Below are positions 29,178 to 37,763 of a DNA stretch of 64,000 bases, one piece after another. Numbering within the stretch: position 1 is the stretch's first letter; every line of letters starts with the position of its first letter. This DNA comes from Thermoanaerobacterium thermosaccharolyticum DSM 571 (GTDB lineage: Bacteria > Bacillota > Thermoanaerobacteria > Thermoanaerobacterales > Thermoanaerobacteraceae). The position numbers and the translations under genes are program-made. The stretch covers positions 2,343,501-2,407,500 of the forward strand of contig NC_014410.1 of NCBI RefSeq assembly GCF_000145615.1, given 5' to 3'. A model generated the notes under the pieces. The model searched no databases. It saw only the letters and a list, made by a program, of their open reading frames with translations, and was not told the DNA's origin.

Positions 29178-30695
29178 TTAATTACCTCCAGTTGCACAGT
29201 GCATAATTTTTTCTTGGTCAGCTTCTTCAATCAAAAATTCACCGTTTATCTTGCCTTCATGTATGACAAGTATCCTGTCGCACATGCCAAGTATTTCCGG
29301 AAGCTCTGATGAAATAAATACTACACAGACCCCCATCTCAACAAGCTCATTCATGATATTGTATATCTCAAACTTCGCTCCAACATCAATGCCTCGTGTT
29401 GGCTCATCAAGAAATAAAACTTTAGGATCTGACATGAGCCACTTGCCCAAAACGACTTTCTGCTGGTTTCCACCACTTAAATTTCCAACTCTCTGAGCAA
29501 GAGATGGCGTTTTTATCTTTAGTTCATTTACATACTTTTCTGCATACTTCACTTTTGCATTGTTGTTTATAACGCTAAACTTGGAAATGCGGTCGTAATT
29601 TGAAAGTGCAATATTTTCCTGCACATCCATAAGAGTAACTAGTCCGTACCTTTTTCTATCCTCAGAAAGGTATGCTATGCCATTTTTTATGGCTTCATTA
29701 GGATTATTTATCGTTAACTCCTTGCCCTCTAAAAATACTTTGCCTTCTTTTCTTCCTTTGTAAGCACCAAAAATGCTTGAGAAAAGCTCCGTCCTGCCTG
29801 CCCCCATAAGACCTGCTATGCCTAAAATTTCCCCTCTTTTGACATAAAAATTCACATTATCTATTATTTTTTTATTAGGAATTTCAGGATCGTACACAGT
29901 GTAATCCTTGACTTCAAGGACTACTTCACCTGCATTATGCTGTACTTTAGGAAAGCGCTGCGTAAGTTCGCGGCCTACCATTAACGATATAACTTTATTC
30001 ATAGTAAAATTTTCTTTTTTATTAGATGTGATGGTCTTGCCATCTCTTAGCACAGTTATACTATCTGCTATATCAAAAACTTCTTCAAGTTTATGTGATA
30101 TATAGATGCATGTAACACCTTTTGACTTTAATTCCCTTAATATATCTAGTAAATGCTCTGCTTCACTTTCTGTAAGAGCTGATGTCGGTTCATCAAGAAT
30201 CAATATTTTAGCTTTTTTTGAAATAGCCTTAGCTATCTCAACCATCTGCTGATGTCCTATACCTAAATTCATTACCTTTATATATGGATTTATATCTATC
30301 TTCAACTCATTCAATATTTTGCTTGATTCTGAATAAACCTCCAACCAGTCAATTACTCCATTTTTTACTGGTTCTTCGCCAAGGAAAATATTCTGCCCAA
30401 CTGTCATGTATTTTACAAGTGTTAGCTCCTGATATATAATAGCTATTCCATTTTTCTCACTATCTTTAATATTGCTGAAATGTTTTTCTTCACCATCAAT
30501 AATAATCTTTCCTGAATATGTTCCATATGGATAAACACCGCTCAATATTTTCATTAGTGTCGACTTTCCAGCGCCGTTTTCACCACACAATGCATGAATC
30601 TCGCCCTTTTTAACCTTTAGATTGACATTATTAAGAGCGATAACCCCTGGAAACTCTTTTGTTATATTTTGCATCTCCAATATATATTCACTCAT
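29178..30695 (-). CDS. xylG: D-xylose ABC transporter ATPase (tandem ATP-binding domains)
   Basis: 505-residue ATPase with two ABC domains. Walker A GENGAGKST lies in domain 1 and a degenerate P loop GLMGAGRTE in domain 2; the signature appears as LGIGHQQMVEIAKAI and LSGGNQQKVVLGKWL, with Walker B ILILDEPTSAL and VLFLDEPTRGID. I take the ATG at 30695 with its TTGGAGG site; the frame extends upstream in a stretch without a site. A 2-nt gap separates it from xylH, suggesting translational coupling. Confidence 0.92.
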   Translation of the reverse strand: MSEYILEMQNITKEFPGVIALNNVNLKVKKGEIHALCGENGAGKSTLMKILSGVYPYGTYSGKIIIDGEEKHFSNIKDSEKNGIAIIYQELTLVKYMTVGQNIFLGEEPVKNGVIDWLEVYSESSKILNELKIDINPYIKVMNLGIGHQQMVEIAKAISKKAKILILDEPTSALTESEAEHLLDILRELKSKGVTCIYISHKLEEVFDIADSITVLRDGKTITSNKKENFTMNKVISLMVGRELTQRFPKVQHNAGEVVLEVKDYTVYDPEIPNKKIIDNVNFYVKRGEILGIAGLMGAGRTELFSSIFGAYKGRKEGKVFLEGKELTINNPNEAIKNGIAYLSEDRKRYGLVTLMDVQENIALSNYDRISKFSVINNNAKVKYAEKYVNELKIKTPSLAQRVGNLSGGNQQKVVLGKWLMSDPKVLFLDEPTRGIDVGAKFEIYNIMNELVEMGVCVVFISSELPEILGMCDRILVIHEGKINGEFLIEEADQEKIMHCATGGN

Positions 30696-30724
30696 AATAT
30701 ACCTCCAAGGCACTATGTCGTAAA

Positions 30725-30747
30725 GGGGAAGGCGCAAGGCCTACCCC
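30725..30747 (-). other. Stem-loop between xylF and xylG
   Basis: GGGG/CCCC and AGGC/GCCT arms (30725-30733 with 30739-30747) form a stable hairpin with no T tract, just after the xylF stop. Such hairpins commonly protect the binding-protein mRNA and give more binding protein than ATPase or permease. Confidence 0.6.
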
Positions 30748-30759
30748 CAATAATGATTT

Positions 30760-31866
30760 TTAATTACCGTACAAGTCTGATTTTTTGAACCATCCACTGT
30801 CAACAAGCTCTTTATCAATGTTATCTTTTGTAATTACAACAGGAGTCAAGAGAAGTGACGGAACATCAATTTTCTTGTTATTTACCGTCTTATTAACCTG
30901 TGCCAAATCTTTTACTTCTTTCCCCTGTGCTAATTGTACTGCGATATCTGCCGCATTTTTAGCAAGTACGCGTACGTCTTTAAATATTGTCATGGACTGT
31001 GTTCCTGCAATTATTCTCTTTGCTGCTGCTAATTCAGCATCTTGCCCTGTAACTGGAACTTTACCGTCTAGTTTTTGCTCTGCTAATGCTTGAATTATGC
31101 CACCTGCTGTACCGTCATTTGGAGCAAGTATAGCATCAACCTTGTTTTTATTAGCTGTTAATGCATTTTCGGCTAATTTAAGCGCTTCATTTGGATCCCA
31201 GTCCTTTATTGCTTGGTCAAATACTATCTTTATGTCGCCTTTATCTGCTAATGGTTGAATATATTTCATGGCACCTTGCTTAAACAGTGTTGCGTTGTTG
31301 TCTGTAGGAGCACCTGCGAATACAAAATAGTTGCCTTTTGGAACTAATTTTGTTAAATACTCTCCCTGAAGCTCTCCCACTTTTTCATTATCAAAAGATA
31401 TATACACATCTGGATCAGAATTTAAAATAAGTCTGTCGTATGATATAACCTTAATTCCAGCCTGATGCGCTTTATCAACTAATGTAGCTGCAGATTCAGC
31501 ATTCTGCGGGTCTAAAACTAGCACATCAATTCCTTGTGTGATAAGGTTTTCTACCTGGCTGTTTTGAAGATTTTCATCATTGTTTGCGCCCTGTGTCAAA
31601 ACTTCTGCGCCTAATTTCTTTGCTTCTTCCTCAAATGCAGCTTTATCCTTTTGATATCTTTCTTCCCTCATTGTCGGTAGAGAAAAGCCTATCTTGACTT
31701 TTTTTGTTGTATCTGTTGATTTGTTTGAACTAGAAGAATTAGATGAATTTGAAGAAGTTGTAGTGCTGCTGCCGTTGTCCTTTGTACTCTGGCATCCAGC
31801 AAATACTATCGATGCTGCTAATACAAAGACAAGCAGAAATGCTAATAGCTTCTTTGATTTTAACAT
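30760..31866 (-). CDS. xylF: D-xylose-binding lipoprotein
   Basis: 368-residue sugar-binding protein. The signal peptide has lipobox IVFAGC (lipidated C25), then a Ser/Thr/Asn-rich linker (about 28-53), then a periplasmic-binding domain with XylF hallmarks: IGFSLPTMREERYQKD, EVLTQGANNDE, VISYDRLI and VYISFDN. A CTCCTC-complement (GAGGAGG) site precedes the ATG. First gene of xylFGH, separated from the upstream XylF-like fragment by a terminator at 32009-32029, so it needs its own promoter in 31867-32008. Confidence 0.93.
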   Translation of the reverse strand: MLKSKKLLAFLLVFVLAASIVFAGCQSTKDNGSSTTTSSNSSNSSSSNKSTDTTKKVKIGFSLPTMREERYQKDKAAFEEEAKKLGAEVLTQGANNDENLQNSQVENLITQGIDVLVLDPQNAESAATLVDKAHQAGIKVISYDRLILNSDPDVYISFDNEKVGELQGEYLTKLVPKGNYFVFAGAPTDNNATLFKQGAMKYIQPLADKGDIKIVFDQAIKDWDPNEALKLAENALTANKNKVDAILAPNDGTAGGIIQALAEQKLDGKVPVTGQDAELAAAKRIIAGTQSMTIFKDVRVLAKNAADIAVQLAQGKEVKDLAQVNKTVNNKKIDVPSLLLTPVVITKDNIDKELVDSGWFKKSDLYGN

Positions 31867-32008
31867 TGTACATCCTCCTCTTATTTATTTTCGCATTATA
31901 TATTCTACAAACATTTTCATTTCGCCTCTAAACCAATTTTTCTTTTTATGTATTTTTTTGCTTTAAGTTGCTTCATTCAAAATTTTATCTGGATTATTTT
32001 GAAGCAAA

Positions 32009-32029
32009 AAATTAAAGGCCTGAGGCCTT
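32009..32029 (-). terminator. Terminator after the truncated XylF-like gene
   Basis: Stem aaggcc / ggcctt (32015-32020 and 32024-32029) with a 3-nt loop, followed on the minus strand by TTTAATTTTTT. It separates the broken sensor operon from xylFGH. Confidence 0.75.
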
Positions 32030-32055
32030 AAGAAGTTCAAATCATAGTTTTTAAT

Positions 32056-32955
32056 TTACTTTACATATCTATATACATCATCACGGCTGTGAAAACCATC
32101 TTTTATGACTGTGTCATCAATATTGCTTTTGTCAGCAGCAATTGGCTCCAGCTTGTAATACGGTACAGTAAATTTCCCATCGTAAATTGTATTGCTGACG
32201 TTTAACTTTTCTCCTTTTGCCAATTTTACTGCCAATTTAGCTGCATCTCCCGCAAGCTTGTCAAGAGGCTTGTATACAGTCATAAGCTGAGTGCCTTCTA
32301 TTATCCTCTGGCAAGCAGCAAGATCTGCATCTTGAGCTACAACGGCGACTTTCCCGGCCAATCTATGTTCAGACAATGATTCGATTATACCATTAGCCAG
32401 TCCATCATCGCCGGCAATGATTGCATCTATACCATAATTCTTTTGTATATATTTTTCTGTTGCTTCAAAGGCATATTCAGACATCCAATTAGGGGACCAC
32501 TCTTCACCTATAATCTTTATATCACCGCTTTTAACCTTGGGAAGCAATACACTGTCATAGCCCTCTTTAATCATCTTTGTATTATTGTCATTTGTTGCGC
32601 CATTTATAATAAGGTAGTTGCCTTTTGGATACCTTTTTACCAGATATTCTGCCATAAGCTTTCCGACTTTTACGTTATCAAATGAAATGTACAAATCCAC
32701 ATTTGAATTCAAAACAAGCCTGTCATAAGATATTACCTTAACGCCTGCCTTTTTGGCCATGTCCACCCCGGCTGAAGCTTTTTTAAGATCATTTGGCACG
32801 ATAACAAGCACATCAATTTTCTTATCCAGCAGGTATTTCACTTGCTTTAACTGATCTTCATCATCATTATTGGCATTTTGAACAAATACTTCTGCCCCAA
32901 GCTCTTTCGCTTTTGCCATAAATATGTCCAATCCTGACGCTTGATTCTTTGCCAT
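32056..32955 (-). CDS. Truncated XylF-like xylose-binding protein without signal peptide
   Basis: 299-residue frame matching xylF of this window from DIFMAKAKELGAEVFVQNANNDD onward (xylF residue about 79), through VISYDRLVLNS and LYISFDN to the C-terminus. About 75 N-terminal residues, including the signal peptide and first beta strand, are missing. The apparent start at 32955 lies inside the response-regulator gene, and its first ~9 residues are out-of-frame regulator sequence. Without a signal it cannot be exported normally. Best read as the remains of a full binding-protein gene joined by deletion to the regulator; probably non-functional. Confidence 0.85.
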   Translation of the reverse strand: MAKNQASGLDIFMAKAKELGAEVFVQNANNDDEDQLKQVKYLLDKKIDVLVIVPNDLKKASAGVDMAKKAGVKVISYDRLVLNSNVDLYISFDNVKVGKLMAEYLVKRYPKGNYLIINGATNDNNTKMIKEGYDSVLLPKVKSGDIKIIGEEWSPNWMSEYAFEATEKYIQKNYGIDAIIAGDDGLANGIIESLSEHRLAGKVAVVAQDADLAACQRIIEGTQLMTVYKPLDKLAGDAAKLAVKLAKGEKLNVSNTIYDGKFTVPYYKLEPIAADKSNIDDTVIKDGFHSRDDVYRYVK

Positions 32956-33736
32956 GTGTCTCTTTTAAAATCTTTTCAGCAAAATCTATTGAAGTATTTT
33001 TAATTGTAAATAAATCTTCATCACTTTCAACTGGAACAAATACAATTATCCTATCAAGCAAGATACCTGCTAAGCAAGGCCTTAAGTTTTTTATAAATTC
33101 TTTAAGATACATAAATGTCTCATGCATCTTGACATTTCCAGCTAAATTGTCTAAGTGACTCTCATTATCATCCTTTTCAAATAAAACCACTAAAGCATAT
33201 CCAATATTTAAATTCATATCGAAGATACTTCCGTAGAAATCAATATTTTCCTGCCTAAATGTGGCTGATGCCAGTGAATATATCATTTCACTTTCAAGAT
33301 GCGGCAGTATCGTTATCATTTTCTCCTTCATCTCAAGCTCCCTAATCATGTTTTCCCGCTTTGATTCTACGATCTTTTTTACTTTTAGAACCGTATCTAT
33401 AACCTTATTTTTATTCATCGGTTTCAATAGATAATCAACTACATCCAGTTTTATAGCTTCTTTTGCATAGTTAAAATAGTCATAAGCCGTTATTATTACA
33501 AACTCAATGTCATTATGGATTTCCTTAATCCTTTTGATGGCTTCTATACCATCTATGCCTGGCATCCTTATATCCATAAAAATCACATCAGGCCTCAATG
33601 CATCAGCTTTTTCAATTGCTTCTCTTCCCGATTTTGCAAAACCAATCACATCTACATCGTGGCAGTTATTCTCAATGATAAATTTTAAGGAGTCAAGGAC
33701 TATATGCTCATCATCAGCAATCAACAACTTTATCAC
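32867..33736 (-). CDS. YesN-type response regulator lacking its AraC DNA-binding domain
   Basis: 289-residue frame. The receiver domain (about 1-120) is complete: D8/D9, phospho-acceptor D55 in FMDIRMPG, T83 and K105. A YesN-type linker domain follows to about SVRIGHIYG (residue 274). The expected C-terminal AraC helix-turn-helix pair is absent: the frame runs into xylF-like DNA in the wrong phase and stops 15 codons later. The GTG start overlaps the kinase stop by 4 nt. It could still be phosphorylated but should not bind its promoters. Confidence 0.88.
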   Translation of the reverse strand: MIKLLIADDEHIVLDSLKFIIENNCHDVDVIGFAKSGREAIEKADALRPDVIFMDIRMPGIDGIEAIKRIKEIHNDIEFVIITAYDYFNYAKEAIKLDVVDYLLKPMNKNKVIDTVLKVKKIVESKRENMIRELEMKEKMITILPHLESEMIYSLASATFRQENIDFYGSIFDMNLNIGYALVVLFEKDDNESHLDNLAGNVKMHETFMYLKEFIKNLRPCLAGILLDRIIVFVPVESDEDLFTIKNTSIDFAEKILKETHGKESSVRIGHIYGKSERAWGRSICSKCQ

Positions 33737-35238
33737 GTTGCACTACCCCTTCCCATAGGAATCTTCAATGTAACTTTGGTACCATTTCCAATGCGGCTTT
33801 CAATCTCAATAACGTCATCGATATCAGCTATATTGTAATATAACCTTAAACGATTTATTACATTGTGCATTCCAATACCTGTTACATGCTTATTTTCATC
33901 GTTGTCAGGATCATCCGCAGAAAGAATTTTATTGATGCTTTCCTGATTCATGCCCATTCCATCATCTATGACATCAATGTGTATACTGCCGTCGACTTCT
34001 TTTATTTCAATGCGAATAACACCTTTCCCTTCTATCTCCTCTATGCCGTGTATAAAGGCATTTTCAACAACAGGCTGTATGATCGTGCAAGGAACTTTGA
34101 CATTTAAAAGGCTTTCATCTATGCTTGTTTGAAACTCCACTTTTTCGCCAAATCTTGTTTTCAATATATACATGTAGTTAAATACATTATCAACTTCCTC
34201 TTTCAAAGTCACCGGCTTGTCTAGCTTTCTCAAGTTGTATCGGAATAGTTCTGCTACTTTTTCTATAAACTCTGATGATTTTTCCGCACCTTCCATCATT
34301 GCAATCTGTGATGCTGCATTTAAAGTATTAAATAAAAAATGTGGATTTATCTGTGACTGAAGTGCTTTTAACTCGGACTCTCTTAATATATTTTTCATCT
34401 TTAGATTCTGCATCTCTTGCTCTTTAAGCCTTTTTTCCACTTTTGCCTGCATCTTTATTTCATCAATATAGTTTTTAATGTTTGTAACCATTTTATTAAA
34501 CGCATCAGCCAATATATTGACCTCATCATCTGTCTTGATTCTTATAGGCTCGATGTCAAAATCTCCTTTTGAAATCCTTTCGGCTGTATCAGAAAGCTCA
34601 GATATTGGTCTGGTTATCCTGTAAGTATATATAATAGCAAGAACGATATTTACTATAACAGATGTTAAAATTAGGAGTATATTTAAAAAACTGATAAAAA
34701 TCATGTTCTTGGATATTTTATTGTACTTTATTGAGCCTTCTTGAAGCTTGTTATATATGAGATTATTAATATACATCTTTATATAGTCATTTATCTTATT
34801 TGCTCTAGTAAAGTACTCTATATATTCGCTGCTTATTCTGCCTCTTTTCGCATTTACTGCTTTGTCAGTTTCTGATAGTAAGCTCATTATCATGTTACCA
34901 ATATCTTTTTGCATCAGACTATCATTATCATAGGTTATTATATTTATCATGTCTTCTGCATTATTACTTAATTTATTGCTAATGGTATAGTAATTAAGCA
35001 GTGAATCGGATGATTTCGTCGAAAGGTATTTTTCCACTTCTGTCTCTAGAGAATTTATATCGTTATTGAGATTGTTTAAGTAGACGTAATCTGTAAATAT
35101 TGATTTTAACCTGTCAATTACAATCTTGGCATTGTAATAAGAGTAAATGCTGGTTATACCCATTATCAACGTAGTTATTAAAAGATGTGCAAATATTTTT
35201 CTCCTTATGCCTTTAAATTCAAATAAACTTTTATTCAC
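33733..35238 (-). CDS. LytS/YesM-type sensor histidine kinase
   Basis: 501-residue membrane kinase. Two transmembrane helices (about 14-36 and 179-205) flank an extracytoplasmic helical domain; HAMP (about 206-260) and a coiled coil lead to the His_kinase domain with phospho-acceptor H300 in LQSQINPHFLFNTLN. The ATPase domain follows with VVENAFIHGI, DDGMGM and TGIGMHNV. The GTG start is preceded by AGGTG. It should receive a signal from the sugar-binding sensor encoded just upstream (now split by a TnpB element) and phosphorylate the regulator downstream. The gene itself looks intact. Confidence 0.92.
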   Translation of the reverse strand: MNKSLFEFKGIRRKIFAHLLITTLIMGITSIYSYYNAKIVIDRLKSIFTDYVYLNNLNNDINSLETEVEKYLSTKSSDSLLNYYTISNKLSNNAEDMINIITYDNDSLMQKDIGNMIMSLLSETDKAVNAKRGRISSEYIEYFTRANKINDYIKMYINNLIYNKLQEGSIKYNKISKNMIFISFLNILLILTSVIVNIVLAIIYTYRITRPISELSDTAERISKGDFDIEPIRIKTDDEVNILADAFNKMVTNIKNYIDEIKMQAKVEKRLKEQEMQNLKMKNILRESELKALQSQINPHFLFNTLNAASQIAMMEGAEKSSEFIEKVAELFRYNLRKLDKPVTLKEEVDNVFNYMYILKTRFGEKVEFQTSIDESLLNVKVPCTIIQPVVENAFIHGIEEIEGKGVIRIEIKEVDGSIHIDVIDDGMGMNQESINKILSADDPDNDENKHVTGIGMHNVINRLRLYYNIADIDDVIEIESRIGNGTKVTLKIPMGRGSAT

Positions 35239-35249
35239 GATAACACCTA

Positions 35250-35909
35250 CTAATCTTTTTGTTTTATCTTATCCTCATACTCTTTTACATTGCTTTTTGT
35301 AATAATATTTACGCCTGTATCTATGAATGTAGAAACATCATTATTTTTTTTGATTTCCATCATTGCTTTAATGCTCTCATACCCCATCTTATATGGGTCA
35401 CTCATAACTGTACCGTAAATAATGCCTTTATCAACATATCTCAAAATATCCGGTGTATCGCCGTATCCAACAATCGCTATCTCGCCAACCTTGCTAAAAT
35501 CCACAACAACTTGAGCCGCACCTATCGTATCAACCGAATCCGTTATATACAGTGCGTTTATTCCTTCACCGCCGTTTATTATTGACTGAGTTATTTCTTC
35601 AGCGCTTAGGGCTCCTAACTGTGACGTATATACTTTTGATACCTTCATTCCTGGAGTGCTATTAATAACACCTAAAAAGCCATTCAGCTTTAGATTTTGG
35701 CTTGCCGTATCTTTTCCCACATCGTTGCTCATAATAACTGCTATATTAGCTTTACCGCCTGTTGCCAACTTCATAAGTTTTCCCGCTTCTTCTCCCAATA
35801 TAAAGCTGTTTGCACCAACAAATGATTTCCTTTTGCTGTCTTTTAAATCATTTTCAATTGTGACAACAGGTATTTTGTTTTCGTATGCTTCATTTATTAA
35901 TGTAGTGAA
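35250..35909 (-). pseudogene. Sugar-binding sensor protein, C-terminal part (split by the TnpB element)
   Basis: The frame from 35909 reads FTTLINEAYENKIPVV and continues through VGANSFILGEEAGKLM to the stop at 35250, giving 219 residues. It carries the second half of a periplasmic-binding-protein domain (LYITDSVDTIGAAQVV, VGYGDTPDILRYVDKGIIYGTV). It joins in frame to the N-terminal part at 37254 when the 1344-bp element is removed. Translation might restart at an internal GTG or ATG, but the product would lack the membrane anchor and half of the sugar-binding cleft. Confidence 0.88.
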
Positions 35910-36060
35910 CCTACTCCATCCTATAGAGGCTGGAGCTTCCTACTTCATAGACCATTGCCTGCTGTTATTCACAGCAGGTCTTACACAATCTCCATAGGCG
36001 TAACTTCGGGAGGAACCTTCCCTACAAAAATATTACTCTTAGGCTGTTATGCCTAATTGT
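35910..36060 (-). ncRNA. Predicted omega (reRNA) guide RNA scaffold at the right end of the TnpB element
   Basis: Between the tnpB stop (36039) and the inferred right end lie nested hairpins on the minus strand: CCTGCTGT / ACAGCAGG around a 5-nt loop, and CTCCA..CCTCTATAGG..TGGAG at the terminus. In TnpB elements the RNA guide scaffold overlaps the tnpB 3' end and the right end, and the guide is the flanking DNA, here beginning TTCACTACATTAATAA. Boundaries are inferred. Confidence 0.55.
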
Positions 36061-37130
36061 CTTAATCCTTCATACAACACATTTATCGCTGCATTTACAT
36101 CTCTGTCTATCTCTAATCCACACTCACATTTGTGTACTCTTACTGATAAGTCTTTTTCTACTATTCTTCCACATCCTGAGCATCTTTGCGATGTATATGC
36201 TGGATTTACTTTTATGAATATTTTTCCTTCTCTCTCCGCTTTATACTGTAGATATTTGTCTAACATTCCCCATCCTGCATTTGCTATTGATTTTGCAAGT
36301 TTATGATTTTTCATCATATTTTTTACTTGCAAATCTTCAACGCATATAATGTCATTATGTTTTACTATGTTATAGCTTATTTTGTGGAGATAGTCTCTTC
36401 TCTGATTTGCTACTTTTTCATGAAGCTTCGCTAATCTTTTCTTTTGCTTTTCTCTGTTTTTGCTTCCTTTCTTTTTTCTTGATAATTGTCTCTGTGCTTT
36501 TTTTAGTTTCTTCTCTGATTTTTGTAGCCATCTAGGATTTGAGTATAATTCTCCATCTGATGTTGCAGCTATTGAGTTTATTCCTTTGTCTATTCCTATT
36601 GCTTTTTCTCTTATGACTGTTTTTTCTTTTTCTATTTCAACTGACAGATTTATATACCATTTTCCTGCATGGTATTTTATGTTTATTGTTTTGACTTTTG
36701 TCGGATCAAAATTTCTGTGTGCTTTTATTTTTATATGTCCTATATTTTTTATATATACATATCCTTCTTTGCCAAAGTTTCTTTTTGCTTCGCATTGTGG
36801 AAGTGTTATAGATGTGTAGTGGTATCTGTCTTTGAATTTAGGATATTTTGCTCTTTTGTCAAAGAAGTTTTTATATGCTCTATCTAATCTTCTCAACACA
36901 TCCTGTAATATCTGCGATTGTACTGTCTTGTATTCTGGATGTTCTTTTTTGTATTTTGGGAGCATATTTTGCTGTTCTTCGTATGTAAGTCCTTTGCCAT
37001 ATTCTTTATAATGTTTTATTCTTTGGTCTAGTGAGTAATTATATAATTTGCGGCACAAATATAATGTATAAAAGAGTTTTTCTTCTTGTTCTTTTGTTGG
37101 TTCTATGAGAAAATGCTGACATATCATCAT
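36039..37130 (-). CDS. tnpB: RNA-guided nuclease TnpB of an IS200/IS605-type element
   Basis: 363 residues, apparently full length and intact. An N-terminal OrfB helix-turn-helix region is followed by a RuvC-like nuclease with D181 (GIDKGIN), E265 (ICVEDL) and the IDRDVNAAIN motif at 341-350. A zinc ribbon lies between with C317, C320, C335 and C337. A basic helical stretch at 203-245 suits RNA binding. Two consecutive ATG codons follow an AAGGTGAG site; I use the first. It is the only gene of the element. Confidence 0.93.
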   Translation of the reverse strand: MMICQHFLIEPTKEQEEKLFYTLYLCRKLYNYSLDQRIKHYKEYGKGLTYEEQQNMLPKYKKEHPEYKTVQSQILQDVLRRLDRAYKNFFDKRAKYPKFKDRYHYTSITLPQCEAKRNFGKEGYVYIKNIGHIKIKAHRNFDPTKVKTINIKYHAGKWYINLSVEIEKEKTVIREKAIGIDKGINSIAATSDGELYSNPRWLQKSEKKLKKAQRQLSRKKKGSKNREKQKKRLAKLHEKVANQRRDYLHKISYNIVKHNDIICVEDLQVKNMMKNHKLAKSIANAGWGMLDKYLQYKAEREGKIFIKVNPAYTSQRCSGCGRIVEKDLSVRVHKCECGLEIDRDVNAAINVLYEGLRQLGITA

Positions 37131-37253
37131 CTTTTCTCACCTTGGCTTTCTACGATAAAATTTTCTGCATCTATTATGACATATTATTCTATGGCAGACA
37201 ATAGAAATTCATCTCCCACCTATAGAGGATGGGAGACTTCTTTCAAGCCTTTT

Positions 37254-37607
37254 GTTAAAATCTCCATCATAAGAAACATGCGTTATGATGCCATCAACTT
37301 TCGACAGAACTGCAATATCGAGAAATTCTAACTCTTCATCTAAATTATTAAATTTAGGAGCATTAAATTCAACAGCAACGTTGTAATACTTTGCGGCATC
37401 TTCTGCACCTTTTTGCACTTCTTTCCAGAAAGGATCGACAGAATTTTGCGCGACCAGATAGAAATGATAAGACGGTTTTCCTGCTAAAACTGGTTCTTCA
37501 ATTTGCTGAAATTTATATAGAAAAATGCTGAGTACCGCAATCAAAGACATCAATATCAAAATTATATTTCTTTTCAAAAAAGCGGAAACTTTCTGTAACG
37601 TTTTCAC
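37254..37607 (-). pseudogene. Sugar-binding sensor protein, N-terminal part (split by the TnpB element)
   Basis: 118 codons from the ATG at 37607. A basic start and a transmembrane anchor (about 14-32) precede YHFYLVAQNSVDPFWKEVQKGAEDAA, the start of a periplasmic-binding domain. It ends in VSYDGDFN at the insertion point; the frame then runs about 15 codons into the element. With the C-terminal part it makes 337 residues. Membrane-anchored binding proteins encoded before LytS/YesN pairs act as sugar sensors. Ligand unknown; the promoter shared with mglBAC suggests galactose. Confidence 0.88.
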
Positions 37608-37639
37608 AATAGCCCCTCCATAACTTACTTCTCGAATAA

Positions 37640-37707
37640 AATATTACGATATTGCTAAAACTTTTTCAATAGAAAGATATTAAATAGATGTCACACAGCA
37701 TTTTAAT
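37640..37707 (-). promoter_or_regulatory. Promoter module of the sensor operon
   Basis: -35 TTGAAA at 37664-37669 and -10 TAATAT at 37641-37646, spaced 17 bp, start about 25 nt before the sensor gene. A conserved upstream block containing TGTGACA continues to 37707. The whole 68 bp aligns without gaps to 43090-43157 upstream of mglB. Confidence 0.7.
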
Positions 37708-37719
37708 TCTACACAAAAA

Positions 37720-37743
37720 TAAAAAATCCTCTTGCGAGGATTT
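37720..37743 (-). terminator. Terminator of trpP
   Basis: Eight-bp stem aaatcctc / gaggattt (37724-37731 and 37736-37743) with a 4-nt loop, followed by a T-rich tract on the minus strand. Confidence 0.85.
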
Positions 37744-37763
37744 GCATTGGCAAAATAAAATTT

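Larger units (their letters stand above)
35910..37253 (-). mobile_element. IS200/IS605-type element, TnpB only (IS1341 group)
   Basis: 1344 bp inserted in the sensor gene. Both ends carry hairpins with the shared core CCTCTATAGG (left end 37212-37236, perfect TCTCCCA/TGGGAGA arms; right end about 35913-35935). There is no target duplication, as expected for this family. I set the ends by frame logic: the sensor reads ..GATTTTAAC before and TTCACTAC.. after, and joining them keeps one open frame. The 5' flank TTAAC is the presumed target and TAM motif. No tnpA is present, so movement needs a transposase in trans. Confidence 0.85.
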
